This document shows positions 1-6,322 of a DNA stretch of 13,910 nt, piece by piece; positions within the stretch are counted from its first letter, which is position 1, and each line of letters starts with the position of its first letter. The stretch covers positions 1 to 13,910 of the forward strand of contig JABEVH010000176.1 of assembly GCA_013043915.1 (NCBI GenBank), given 5' to 3'. This stretch comes from Pseudomonadales bacterium. Its GTDB lineage: Bacteria; Pseudomonadota; Gammaproteobacteria; Pseudomonadales; Moraxellaceae. The notes below the pieces were generated by a model that saw nothing but the letters and a program-made list of their open reading frames with translations, searched no databases and had not been told where the DNA came from. Position numbers and translations under genes: made by a program.

Positions 1-324
1 CACGGAGCAATGCATTTTTTCCGGAGGCAGACCTTCCAGATAATCAGCGATATCCTGATTGCTAACCTTTAGCGCTTGCGTCAAGGTCATGCCTTTGACA
101 ATCTCCGTCAACGCTGAGGATGAAGCTATGGCCGAGCCACAGCCAAACGTCTGAAACCCGGCATCTTCAATGACTTCAGTTTCGGGGTTAACCCGCAATG
201 AAAGTCGCAAAGCGTCACCACAACTCATAGACCCTACATCACCCGTCGCGTTGGCTCCTTGTACCGCGCCGGCGTTACGTGGGTTATAAAAATGTTCTTT
301 AACTTTTTCAGAGTAATCCCACAT
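1..324 (-). CDS. nifU: NifU, Fe-S cluster scaffold (partial, C-terminal part beyond window)
   Basis: The first 108 codons are present, read leftward and cut by the window edge. NifU is the cytoplasmic scaffold on which Fe-S clusters are assembled with sulfur from the cysteine desulfurase NifS before transfer to nitrogenase proteins. The translation starts MWDYSEKVKEHFYNPRNAGA, the IscU-like N-terminal domain typical of NifU. The three expected cluster-ligand cysteines are visible at C35 (SCGDAL), C62 (GCGSAI) and C106 (MHCSV), the same numbers as in A. vinelandii NifU as I recall them. A GGAG ribosome site lies 9 nt before the ATG. It follows iscA after a 31-nt gap and is probably cotranscribed from the sigma-54 promoter upstream of iscA. 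The central [2Fe-2S] domain and C-terminal Nfu domain would lie to the left; nifS is the expected next gene, but that is inference. Confidence 0.96.
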   Translation of the reverse strand, partial: MWDYSEKVKEHFYNPRNAGAVQGANATGDVGSMSCGDALRLSLRVNPETEVIEDAGFQTFGCGSAIASSSALTEIVKGMTLTQALKVSNQDIADYLEGLPPEKMHCSV

Positions 325-355
325 GATCTCTATCTCCGGTCAGGGCTATGCCTGC

Positions 356-679
356 TCAACAAGCAAAGGATTTTCCACAGGCACAACTGTGGCTGGCATT
401 GGGGTTAGCAAAAGTGAAACCACTACTTTCCATCGTTTCAACGAAATCCACCGTCACCCCTTGCAGTAAAGGTGCGCTAGATTCATCTACCAACAAGGTG
501 ATTCCCTGGCAAGGTACTGACAGATCATTGTCAGCCAAGGTATCCTCTAACTTGAGTCCATACTTAAACCCTGAGCAGCCTCCTCCCTCTACGCGTATCC
601 GTAGTCCGGCCACAGGTTTTTCTGCGTGACGAATAAAACGGTTGATGGCATTCACAGCACTATCGGTCAGTGTAATCAT
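356..679 (-). CDS. iscA: nif-specific IscA-type Fe-S assembly protein
   Basis: This is a 107-aa A-type Fe-S/iron carrier of the HesB/IscA family, thought to deliver iron or preformed clusters during nitrogenase maturation. The three family cysteines are visible: C35 in EGGGCSGFKY, and C99 and C101 in the SHSCACGKSF tail; a further cysteine (C107) ends the protein. I chose the ATG at 679 because an AGGAG ribosome site sits about 6 nt upstream and family similarity begins at MITLTDSAV. The open frame runs further up to 781, but that extension crosses the predicted sigma-54 promoter and transcription start. It is the first gene of an iscA-nifU unit, the order also found in the A. vinelandii nif cluster, and is divergent from modE. 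Confidence 0.93.
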   Translation of the reverse strand: MITLTDSAVNAINRFIRHAEKPVAGLRIRVEGGGCSGFKYGLKLEDTLADNDLSVPCQGITLLVDESSAPLLQGVTVDFVETMESSGFTFANPNASHSCACGKSFAC

Positions 680-753
680 CTTAGGCTCCTCATCATGGCC
701 GGCTGACCAGGTATGGATATCTACCTCCACACCTCGTCCTGTTACCCATGAAT

Positions 754-769
754 TGCAAGCGTCATGCCA
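754..769 (-). promoter_or_regulatory. sigma-54 (-24/-12) promoter for iscA-nifU
   Basis: On the minus strand the sequence is TGGCATGACGCTTGCA. It matches the RpoN consensus TGGCAC-N5-TTGCA at every position but one and has the invariant GG and GC 10 bp apart. The predicted start site is about position 743, giving a leader of about 63 nt before iscA. A NifA-type site lies about 140 bp upstream of that start. Confidence 0.85.
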
Positions 770-807
770 GACCATAAACATGAATATTTATGCTTTATTT
801 TCATACA

Positions 808-820
808 CATACTATTGATA
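808..820 (-). promoter_or_regulatory. Possible IHF site between NifA site and iscA promoter
   Basis: Read on the minus strand the sequence is TATCAATAGTATG, one mismatch from the IHF consensus WATCAA-N4-TTR. It lies in an AT-rich stretch between the NifA site at 877 and the sigma-54 promoter at 754-769, where a DNA-bending protein would be expected. A 6-bp inverted repeat (TGATAA at 816-821, TTATCA at 829-834) overlaps it and could be an alternative operator. Confidence 0.4.
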
Positions 821-876
821 ACACAGGCTTATCACTGTATTAAACAAGACCAGATGACTACGACAATGTATCCACT

Positions 877-892
877 TGTCAGGTATGCGACA
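877..892. promoter_or_regulatory. NifA upstream activator site (TGT-N10-ACA), proximal to iscA
   Basis: The sequence TGTCAGGTATGCGACA is an exact TGT-N10-ACA element, the known NifA binding motif. Its centre is about 141 bp upstream of the predicted iscA start. It is one of two such elements in this intergenic region, with starts 84 bp apart (about eight helical turns). Confidence 0.75.
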
Positions 893-960
893 GCATGGCT
901 GACGATGATTAATGGTTGAAAATGGAGGATTTCACATGACAACCGTGAGGAGCATCAATT

Positions 961-976
961 TGTAGCCTTCATGACA
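961..976. promoter_or_regulatory. NifA upstream activator site (TGT-N10-ACA), proximal to modE
   Basis: The sequence TGTAGCCTTCATGACA is an exact TGT-N10-ACA element. It is about 164 bp upstream of the predicted modE start and about 226 bp from the iscA start, so it more plausibly serves the rightward modE promoter. It could act on both. Confidence 0.65.
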
Positions 977-1026
977 ACACAGCGGAATTGAGCTTTAATT
1001 CCCTGGCTCAATCCCATCGAACGCCT

Positions 1027-1039
1027 TGCCTTTAAGGCA
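1027..1039. repeat. Short palindrome TGCCTTTAAGGCA
   Basis: This is a perfect palindrome with 6-bp arms around one central base, between the second NifA site and the IHF site upstream of modE. It could be an operator for an unidentified regulator. No known binding motif fits well enough to name one. Confidence 0.4.
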
Positions 1040-1054
1040 CGTCATATCATTACA

Positions 1055-1067
1055 AATCAAATAGTTG
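1055..1067 (+). promoter_or_regulatory. IHF binding site upstream of modE
   Basis: The sequence AATCAAATAGTTG is an exact match to the IHF consensus WATCAA-N4-TTR. It lies between the NifA site at 961-976 and the sigma-54 promoter at 1106-1121, the usual place for IHF-assisted DNA bending at NifA-dependent promoters. Confidence 0.6.
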
Positions 1068-1105
1068 AATCTAGATTTTATCTACAACGACCTAAATCAT
1101 AGTCT

Positions 1106-1121
1106 TGGTATGGCACTTGCT
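1106..1121 (+). promoter_or_regulatory. sigma-54 (-24/-12) promoter for modE
   Basis: The sequence TGGTATGGCACTTGCT keeps the invariant GG and GC with 10-bp spacing and a perfect TTGCT -12 box; the -24 box is weaker (TGGTAT against TGGCAC) but the same as in the nifE promoter. The predicted start site is about 1132, 23 nt before the modE ATG at 1155. An upstream NifA site and an exact IHF consensus support it. Confidence 0.68.
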
Positions 1122-1154
1122 GAGATGTTTATTCCTTTGCGATGGAAGCATGCC

Positions 1155-1940
1155 ATGCAGAACCGCGTCTCCCTCTCGGCCATACCCGATCGGATGAATA
1201 CTGAATCCACGAGAATGGAATTGCTCGCTGAAATTGACAGTTGCGGCTCCTTGCTGCGTGCAGCCAAACGCTTGAGGATAAGCTATGAAGTAGCCTGGAA
1301 TGCCGTCCATGCGATGAATAACGTATCTGCACATCCATTAGTCATCTGTTCAGTACAAGACAGTGTCCGTGGAGCTTCCATGCAACTGTCCCCGCTGGGG
1401 AGACAACTGCTCTATGTATGGCGTTGTTCGCAAAAAGCCTATCAACGTTACCTGAGTCAAGCCACCTTGGGCATCGACAACATCGAACAAATTCATCACC
1501 TTTTGCGAACCATCAACATGAAATCCAGTGCACGCAATCAACTCCGGGGCACCCTAACCTCCATCAATCGCGGACCGGTCAACGGCGAAGTTAAACTTGA
1601 CCTTGGCCACGGTATGAACCTGAGCGCCACCATCACCAACGAGGCTATCGAAGATCTGCAATTACAGGTGGGTAAAGATGCCCTAGCTATCATCAAGGCC
1701 AGTTTTATCGTGCTATCTCCTGATGCCAACGTCCGCATGAGTGCCCGAAACCGCCTGACCGGCACCATCATCAAATTAATTCCTGGCACCATCAACAGTG
1801 AGCTAAAACTTGAGCTGCCGGGAGGTAAAATACTCACAGCAGTGGTGACCTGCGAGAGCATTCAGGAGTTTAGTTTTGCTCCAGGTCAACCTTGCACAGC
1901 CTTAATCAAGGCCTCACATATCATCATTGCGGTAGACTAA
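1155..1940 (+). CDS. modE: ModE, molybdate-responsive transcriptional regulator
   Basis: The 261-aa product has an N-terminal winged helix-turn-helix (about residues 20-85, with LLRAAKRLRISYEVAWNAV) and two C-terminal Mop/TOBE molybdate-binding domains (about 124-189 and 195-260). Each TOBE domain begins with the characteristic SARN motif (SARNQLRGT and SARNRLTGT). ModE dimers bind molybdate and then control molybdate transport, Mo enzymes and often nitrogenase genes. The open frame extends up to a TTG at 1065, but I start at ATG 1155. This start has a GGAAG ribosome site 6 nt upstream, lies just after the predicted sigma-54 start site, and gives 261 residues with N-terminal spacing to the first helix equal to E. 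coli ModE (262 aa). The gene is divergent from iscA and ends 15 bp from the convergent DUF364 gene, with no obvious terminator between them. Confidence 0.93.
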   Translation: MQNRVSLSAIPDRMNTESTRMELLAEIDSCGSLLRAAKRLRISYEVAWNAVHAMNNVSAHPLVICSVQDSVRGASMQLSPLGRQLLYVWRCSQKAYQRYLSQATLGIDNIEQIHHLLRTINMKSSARNQLRGTLTSINRGPVNGEVKLDLGHGMNLSATITNEAIEDLQLQVGKDALAIIKASFIVLSPDANVRMSARNRLTGTIIKLIPGTINSELKLELPGGKILTAVVTCESIQEFSFAPGQPCTALIKASHIIIAVD

Positions 1941-1955
1941 AAACAACCTGGTAGG

Positions 1956-2714
1956 TCAAATCCTTAGCAGCAGATAATCCACTCCCGTATGAAAAATGCG
2001 TGTTCCACCGCCTTCCGCCACAGTCTGCCATAGTGCACCTGCGTCACGGACACGTACTCCTGCCAGATAATTCACGCCCCAGTCCTGCCAACCTTCGACC
2101 CAGGGCAGGCTGGGCCCCATCAGCACCACCTGAGCATGAGCAGACATCTGCAAAAGAAAGGGCAAGCTGCCATTGGCCAAACTGCTTGCCGTGATAAACA
2201 CCCAGTCAGAGCGAGGCAATATCCTCACCGCTTCGGACTCTGGCAGATCACCTGGTCGAGGCCGCCGTTCAATACATACGTAGGGAATATCATGCCAGTA
2301 CCTTTCAAGACCGGGATAGTGCCCAACCACGGCGACTGATGAGCCACGTACCTGCTCCCTAAAGTGTTGAAAAACAACCAGATGCGGTGTGTCCTTATGC
2401 GTCATGGCTCTGGCTTCTCGCGACCATTCGGTATCAAGAACCGCATTGAGTACAGCCAAGGCTACGGCTGACTCAGCAGGCTGATTACCCCGCAACCAAG
2501 TCAGCACTTCACTGACCTTTTTTCCTGCTAAGGTGCCTGGCCAGTTCAGAGTTCTCGGAATATCCACCGGGCTAAAGGCTAATCCTATGCCTAATGGGGT
2601 CTCGGCCACCGTCCAGTTCAGTCCCAGTAATAGTCGATCAACAATCGCATCTTGCCGGGCACAGGAAATCAGCCACGCATAAAGCCGGTCAGAACCACCG
2701 CTCCCCAGCATCAT
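1956..2714 (-). CDS. DUF4213/DUF364 protein (putative heavy-metal chelation family)
   Basis: This 252-aa protein has an N-terminal DUF4213-like part (about residues 10-95, including LGIGLAFSP and LAGKKVSEVL) and a C-terminal DUF364-like Rossmann-type part (about 115-245, with VAVVGHYPGLERY and ITASSLANGSLPFLL). The Pfam description of DUF364 as heavy-metal chelation is itself putative, and no reaction is known to me. It has no signal peptide or membrane segment, so it is probably cytoplasmic. Its ATG overlaps the stop of the preceding 120-aa gene by 4 nt (ATGA). It is the last gene of the nifENX operon and converges on modE. Its place suggests a role in metal or cofactor handling for nitrogenase, which is inference from context. 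Confidence 0.8.
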   Translation of the reverse strand: MMLGSGGSDRLYAWLISCARQDAIVDRLLLGLNWTVAETPLGIGLAFSPVDIPRTLNWPGTLAGKKVSEVLTWLRGNQPAESAVALAVLNAVLDTEWSREARAMTHKDTPHLVVFQHFREQVRGSSVAVVGHYPGLERYWHDIPYVCIERRPRPGDLPESEAVRILPRSDWVFITASSLANGSLPFLLQMSAHAQVVLMGPSLPWVEGWQDWGVNYLAGVRVRDAGALWQTVAEGGGTRIFHTGVDYLLLRI

Positions 2715-3073
2715 GCCCAGGACTGACAGAGATTAAGGTCTGCCTTAACCTCTCCTACTCTGCCCCAAGACGTCACCGCCTCGACAAAGCATTGAGGTCG
2801 TTGTGGATGAAGCTGCAACACGTCCCATTCGGCATAAGCCATGCCGTCGGCATACACCAGCAAGCTACCGCGACAGTGACCGTAGCTGTCTCGCCATTCC
2901 ATATACAAGGCATGACTATCGTCTACAGGGTCATGGCGCAGCCCTTTCAAGCGACAATCCTGCAATGCCAAAATGTCCTGTCGGTCTAAACCATACCGTC
3001 GCAGCTCAACGCACATGGCATCGACAAGATCTTTAACTAGTGGTCCCACCGCAAAATGATCAGCTGTACTCAC
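2711..3073 (-). CDS. Unrecognised 120-aa nif-operon protein
   Basis: I do not recognise the family. The protein has 120 residues and is soluble with no signal sequence. It has five cysteines (C21, C40, C67, C95, C116) and an aromatic- and histidine-rich middle (HALYMEWRDSYGHCRG, about residues 54-69). The cysteines do not form a ferredoxin motif. I chose the GTG at 3073: it overlaps the stop of the upstream [2Fe-2S] ferredoxin gene by 4 nt (GTGA) and has a GGAGG ribosome site 7 nt upstream; a TTG at 3076 is the alternative. It is translationally linked on both sides, to the ferredoxin before it and the DUF364 gene after it, so the three probably act together. Confidence 0.8.
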   Translation of the reverse strand: MSTADHFAVGPLVKDLVDAMCVELRRYGLDRQDILALQDCRLKGLRHDPVDDSHALYMEWRDSYGHCRGSLLVYADGMAYAEWDVLQLHPQRPQCFVEAVTSWGRVGEVKADLNLCQSWA

Positions 3074-3393
3074 CAAAGTTCCTCCGGAGTCAACTTGTCC
3101 TGATAGGGCGTTCCCTGGAGCAGATGTTCATCCAGTAATTTGGCAACATCTGCAGGTTCAACCCAGCTATACATGACAGCCCCCGGATACACAAGAACAT
3201 TGACTCCAGCCTGACAAGGTCCCAGACAAGCTGTAGCTGTCAGTGCCACACGCTGCTGCAGATTGCGCTGCAACAAGCCCTGAGCAAACGCCGTATACAG
3301 CTCATCACTGGCCCGTTCGGCACAGCTGCTGCGCGGATGCCCTGGTGACCGGCGATGCGTACATACAAAAACATGCCATTGCGGTTTAGTCAT
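3070..3393 (-). CDS. Thioredoxin-like [2Fe-2S] ferredoxin, nif-associated
   Basis: This is a 107-aa protein of the thioredoxin-fold [2Fe-2S] ferredoxin family. Four cysteines fit the family ligand pattern: C11 and C24 in FVCTHRRSPGHPRSSC, then C56 and C60 in ACLGPCQAG. The block VNVLVYPGAVMYSWVEPADV is typical of the family. As I recall, it resembles the A. vinelandii [2Fe-2S] Shethna protein I. A role as a low-potential electron carrier to nitrogenase or cofactor assembly is plausible but not shown by the sequence. An AGGAG ribosome site lies 7 nt before the ATG. It follows the fdxB-type gene by 21 nt and overlaps the next gene by 4 nt. Confidence 0.88.
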   Translation of the reverse strand: MTKPQWHVFVCTHRRSPGHPRSSCAERASDELYTAFAQGLLQRNLQQRVALTATACLGPCQAGVNVLVYPGAVMYSWVEPADVAKLLDEHLLQGTPYQDKLTPEELW

Positions 3394-3414
3394 GCTATTT
3401 CTCCTGAACCCACC

Positions 3415-3711
3415 TCATGCTGGCATGGCCGCATGACTATGACACTGCTTGGGACACACCCTTGAACAGGACATGCATCCTATGCAATCCAAGGCATCTT
3501 TCAGGGTCATCACTTTAAGTTCATCATCGTCATCATCCAGGTCATCATCTGCCAAGACCTCAGAACGGTCGACGAGGGTAAAGACATCGCGAGGACAGAC
3601 TTTATAGCAGCGTCCACAGCCTATACATTTTTTGGCATCAAGCGCCATCACAAACTCAGGGATCCAGGGAGCCCCGCCTCGCGTTAAACCCTGAATTTTA
3701 GTCTCACTCAT
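3415..3711 (-). CDS. fdxB: Ferredoxin III, nif-specific 2[4Fe-4S] (FdxB type)
   Basis: This 98-aa protein has two cluster-binding motifs: C29xxC32xxC35xxxC39P (CIGCGRCYKVCP) and C76xxC79xxC82xxxC86P (CIGCMSCSRVCP), with an extra C90. Between them, residues 55-64 form a strongly acidic run of nine acidic residues broken by one leucine. This layout is that of the nif-specific ferredoxin III family, a soluble electron carrier thought to serve nitrogenase or cofactor synthesis. The frame is open upstream to 3756, but I start at ATG 3711, which overlaps the stop of the DUF683 gene (ATGA) and matches the family N-terminus. It sits in the nifX-DUF269-DUF683-fdxB block that is conserved among proteobacterial diazotrophs. 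Confidence 0.93.
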   Translation of the reverse strand: MSETKIQGLTRGGAPWIPEFVMALDAKKCIGCGRCYKVCPRDVFTLVDRSEVLADDDLDDDDDELKVMTLKDALDCIGCMSCSRVCPKQCHSHAAMPA

Positions 3712-3920
3712 GACTTGCCTCCGGCTTGCTCGAGTTCTGTTCGCAGTTGCTTCCATGCCTCGCAGGCCTTAACGGTTCCTGCTGCCAACTCCGGTAATTC
3801 GTGAAAGTCGGAAAAAAGCCTGTCTTCAACCAGGTCATGAATCCTGGATGCCCATTCACTGGCCACACGCTTCTTGCCCGCAACTTCCTTCTGCATGGCT
3901 TTGATTTCTTCATCCGTCAT
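3708..3920 (-). CDS. DUF683 / CCE_0567-family small nif protein
   Basis: This 70-aa, cysteine-free, mostly helical protein is rich in charged residues (MTDEEIKAMQKEVAGKKR at the start, then SEWASRIHDLVEDRL). Its length, composition and position right after the DUF269 gene and before ferredoxin III fit the DUF683 family, whose cyanobacterial member CCE_0567 is described as a metalloprotein. Its role in nitrogen fixation is not established to my knowledge. A GAGGTG ribosome site precedes the ATG. The gap to the upstream DUF269 gene is 9 nt and the overlap with fdxB is 4 nt, so the three genes are tightly coupled. Confidence 0.85.
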   Translation of the reverse strand: MTDEEIKAMQKEVAGKKRVASEWASRIHDLVEDRLFSDFHELPELAAGTVKACEAWKQLRTELEQAGGKS

Positions 3921-3929
3921 CTTGTCACC

Positions 3930-4424
3930 TCAAAGCTCAGCAACAACACGATGGCTGTCGATCATGGAACAGGCTTTGTCCACAATTTTATTGGCTTCCT
4001 CCGCCATCTGATCCAGAGATTCAAAACCAAAGCGATGCACATCACGCAATACTCTGTCCATGGCGACCAGTTTACCCACCAGAATCAAGGCACGACCAAA
4101 ACCTTCATGTGTAATATTGATCACCGGAACAGCCATCAATCCCGTCCTGCGCTCCATATCCTGCGCTATTGCATTGTAATAAGCCCGGACCCTGGCCAGG
4201 GTCGTCTCATCAGGATCCCCGACTACCGGGATGGAGCGTCTGCGTTCACGCGTCAGCACCAACGGGTCAAGGACTCGCGCATCACTCCAGGTATCGTAGG
4301 TGCCGTAACCATCCATCGCCCGTAATTGCACGACCATTTGTTTTACAAAAGGCAGTTGCAACGACACCGCGTTCTCCTCGATGACGACTGACTTCACCTC
4401 ATCCAGCACTTTCAACTCCATCAT
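3930..4424 (-). CDS. NifX-associated nitrogen fixation protein (DUF269)
   Basis: This 164-aa protein belongs to the DUF269/NifX-associated family, found next to nifX in most Mo-nitrogenase clusters. Typical features are FVKQMVVQLRAMDGYGTYD (about residues 26-44), the conserved arginine-rich and acidic stretch around VLTRERRRSIPVVGDPDE, and the helical C-terminus FESLDQMAEEANKIVDKAC. It is soluble and cytoplasmic. Its biochemical role is not defined; the constant linkage to nifX suggests FeMo-cofactor assembly or protection. Two adjacent ATG codons (4424 and 4421) are possible starts behind a GAAGGGG ribosome site; I used the first. It follows nifX by 30 nt. Confidence 0.93.
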   Translation of the reverse strand: MMELKVLDEVKSVVIEENAVSLQLPFVKQMVVQLRAMDGYGTYDTWSDARVLDPLVLTRERRRSIPVVGDPDETTLARVRAYYNAIAQDMERRTGLMAVPVINITHEGFGRALILVGKLVAMDRVLRDVHRFGFESLDQMAEEANKIVDKACSMIDSHRVVAEL

Positions 4425-4454
4425 TCACCCCTTCTGGTTGTCCTCTCACATGCC

Positions 4455-4934
4455 TTACTCTTGCCAGCCTTCCGCCTCCATGACATCAAAACGCCCCACA
4501 CCTTCTCCTTGATGCTGTCGTGCCATAGCTTTAGCCAACCATCCCGAGGGGCCTTCCTGCAATTCGTGCTGGAGTGCTGATAATAAATCCGAGATTCTGG
4601 CATCTTCTGCCACTTTCACTGGCTGTATACCCAAAGCCAGCAATTGCCTCACCGCTGAGCCGCCACAGGCTCTGCAATACACAGCGATACATCCCTGCAG
4701 GACAGCAATCTTGCTGGCCAACTTGTCCTCATGGCCATCCTGATTCAGATCGCCAAACTCCACGATCGACAGTAGATGCTGTTGCTCTGAACTCACGCCA
4801 AAAATAGCCAGCGATCGCGCTGATCCAAAATGTTGATCAACACCTTGCCGATCCGTGGTGGCAAAGGCCACTTTCAACAAAGATTCAGCATGCCGCTCAT
4901 CGATCACACATAACTGACGCGTGGGTAGACTCAT
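4455..4934 (-). CDS. nifX: NifX, FeMo-cofactor precursor carrier
   Basis: This 159-aa protein of the NifX/NafY/NifB C-terminal family binds FeMo-cofactor precursor (NifB-co or VK-cluster) in transit to and from NifEN. Recognisable parts are LLKVAFATTDRQGVDQHFGSA (about residues 19-39), with the histidine of the DQHFG motif expected to contact the cluster, and AVLQGCIAVYCRACGGSAVR (about 77-96). Its length matches A. vinelandii NifX (about 158 aa). Its ATG overlaps the nifN stop by 4 nt (ATGA), the usual nifEN-X arrangement. Confidence 0.95.
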   Translation of the reverse strand: MSLPTRQLCVIDERHAESLLKVAFATTDRQGVDQHFGSARSLAIFGVSSEQQHLLSIVEFGDLNQDGHEDKLASKIAVLQGCIAVYCRACGGSAVRQLLALGIQPVKVAEDARISDLLSALQHELQEGPSGWLAKAMARQHQGEGVGRFDVMEAEGWQE

Positions 4935-6322
4935 GATCCATAACTCCCCTGCAGAGGCAGACCTGAAGACTGGAGTTCAAGTTTCTGGGCATACATGGAA
5001 CGGTAAGGACTGATAGATTTATGATGCTGCTCTGCCAAAATATTTGCCATGTCAAAGAGTGCCTGTTGTGAACCGCGATAACCTGACCAGCAGCGGTAAA
5101 AGCCTCCCATGAGGTCATATTGCGGGAACCCGGCACGCAACAGGGGTATATGCAAGCGTTGCGCCGTAGGTAAGGCATGACTATTGCCAATCAGGAGTTG
5201 GGCACGATGCCCGCGCGCCAACTTTTCCAAATCCTCAAGATCACCCACCCCTGCCATAAAGTCCTTATGTGTCATTGCGCTACGAACTGGCACTATAGCA
5301 GCTACCACCCTGGCCCCTATGCCTCGCAATAGATCATTAAAACCCCGCAGCAGATCAGCATCACCCGCGAGCGCCATGCGAGCATCTGACAGCGTAAAGT
5401 GACTATCCAACATGGCATCAAGCAACTGCTGACGCTGACGCTGCCAGCGCATAGGCACCGCCTGCTGGCTAATCGCACTCAAGGTCATCAGCCAGGCATC
5501 AACAGCGTCCAGACCCATGAGATGATTAAATCGCGTATCAGGCACACCTGTCTTGCTTTTAATCAAATCAGCCGCCTCGTTCATACTTGGACCAATCACC
5601 AGGGTAGCTGCGCTCTCATGCACCATTTGCATATCAGCGACACTCGTGCCTCCCGTGGTCAGGGGGTTAAAGAAAGCATCGTCGAGATGTCCATCGAGAG
5701 AACCCGACAAATCAGGAATGAGTAATGGCCGTAACTGAAAACTTTCCATGCTCTCCGTAATAAATTCCAGATCGCCGGGGGTCAGATTGGCAGAACACAG
5801 CACATTGACCTGACGTGGCCTCAATCCCACATGCTCCCTGTCTGCAGGCACCAAGGCCTCAACCATGGCTTTAACTGCCAAGGCAAAGCCAGTTTCAAAA
5901 CTTCCGGAAAAATCAGGGGTATTGACCGCCACCACGGTGGTCGCCGCATACTCAGGCCATTGCGCACGAAACTCCTTGAGTGCCCGCTGCACATCACAAC
6001 CCTGCGTCTCCGCCAGGCCCGTTGTGACCAAACCGACCATGGCAGGCTTATGCCGTTCACAAATCACACGTAAGGCTTCCACCACATTGCCATCCGCTCC
6101 CATGACCGAGCTAACCTGATCCATGGCCGTGGTTTGCAAGGGAATAGGTTCGCGAAAGTGCCGTACGAAAAACACCTTGGCAAAGGCTGTGCACCCCTGA
6201 GAACCATGCATCAGAGGCAAACTTCGCTGCATGCCTAAAAATGCCAGAGCAGCACCTACCGTCTGGCTAACCTTCAAGGGGCTAACCGACAACGCCTTAT
6301 TGCGATGAATGACATCAAGCAT
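4931..6322 (-). CDS. nifN: NifN, FeMo-cofactor scaffold subunit
   Basis: This 463-aa protein is the beta-type subunit of the NifEN scaffold, an alpha2beta2 complex related to NifDK on which the FeMo-cofactor precursor matures with molybdenum and homocitrate. The cluster-ligand cysteine C44 is in HGSQGCTAFAKVFFVRHF, at the same number as in A. vinelandii NifN. The family motifs LVTTGLAETQGCDV (about residues 98-111), NTPDFSGSFETG and SHALPTAQRLHIPLLRAGFP near the C-terminus are present. The start ATG at 6322 overlaps the nifE stop by 8 nt, so the two subunits are translationally coupled. The end overlaps nifX. Confidence 0.96.
   Translation of the reverse strand: MLDVIHRNKALSVSPLKVSQTVGAALAFLGMQRSLPLMHGSQGCTAFAKVFFVRHFREPIPLQTTAMDQVSSVMGADGNVVEALRVICERHKPAMVGLVTTGLAETQGCDVQRALKEFRAQWPEYAATTVVAVNTPDFSGSFETGFALAVKAMVEALVPADREHVGLRPRQVNVLCSANLTPGDLEFITESMESFQLRPLLIPDLSGSLDGHLDDAFFNPLTTGGTSVADMQMVHESAATLVIGPSMNEAADLIKSKTGVPDTRFNHLMGLDAVDAWLMTLSAISQQAVPMRWQRQRQQLLDAMLDSHFTLSDARMALAGDADLLRGFNDLLRGIGARVVAAIVPVRSAMTHKDFMAGVGDLEDLEKLARGHRAQLLIGNSHALPTAQRLHIPLLRAGFPQYDLMGGFYRCWSGYRGSQQALFDMANILAEQHHKSISPYRSMYAQKLELQSSGLPLQGSYGS

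Noticed and set aside
680..781. N-terminal extension of iscA up to 781
   Set aside because: It covers the sigma-54 promoter at 754-769; the ATG at 679 has a good ribosome site and fits the family N-terminus.
839..851. Additional NifA site starting at 836 (TGT-N10-ACC)
   Set aside because: The last base differs from ACA, and an exact site lies close by, so this is not counted.
1065..1154. N-terminal extension of modE from TTG 1065 or ATG 1110
   Set aside because: It runs through the IHF site and sigma-54 promoter and ahead of the predicted transcript start; it has no ribosome site, and the extra residues have no counterpart in ModE.
1941..1955. Bidirectional terminator between modE and the DUF364 gene
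   Set aside because: The 15-bp gap and its flanks show no inverted repeat or T run that I can see.
3801..4325. 174-aa open frame on the plus strand opposite the DUF683 and DUF269 genes
   Set aside because: It is antisense to coding DNA, crosses a gene junction and has no family features.
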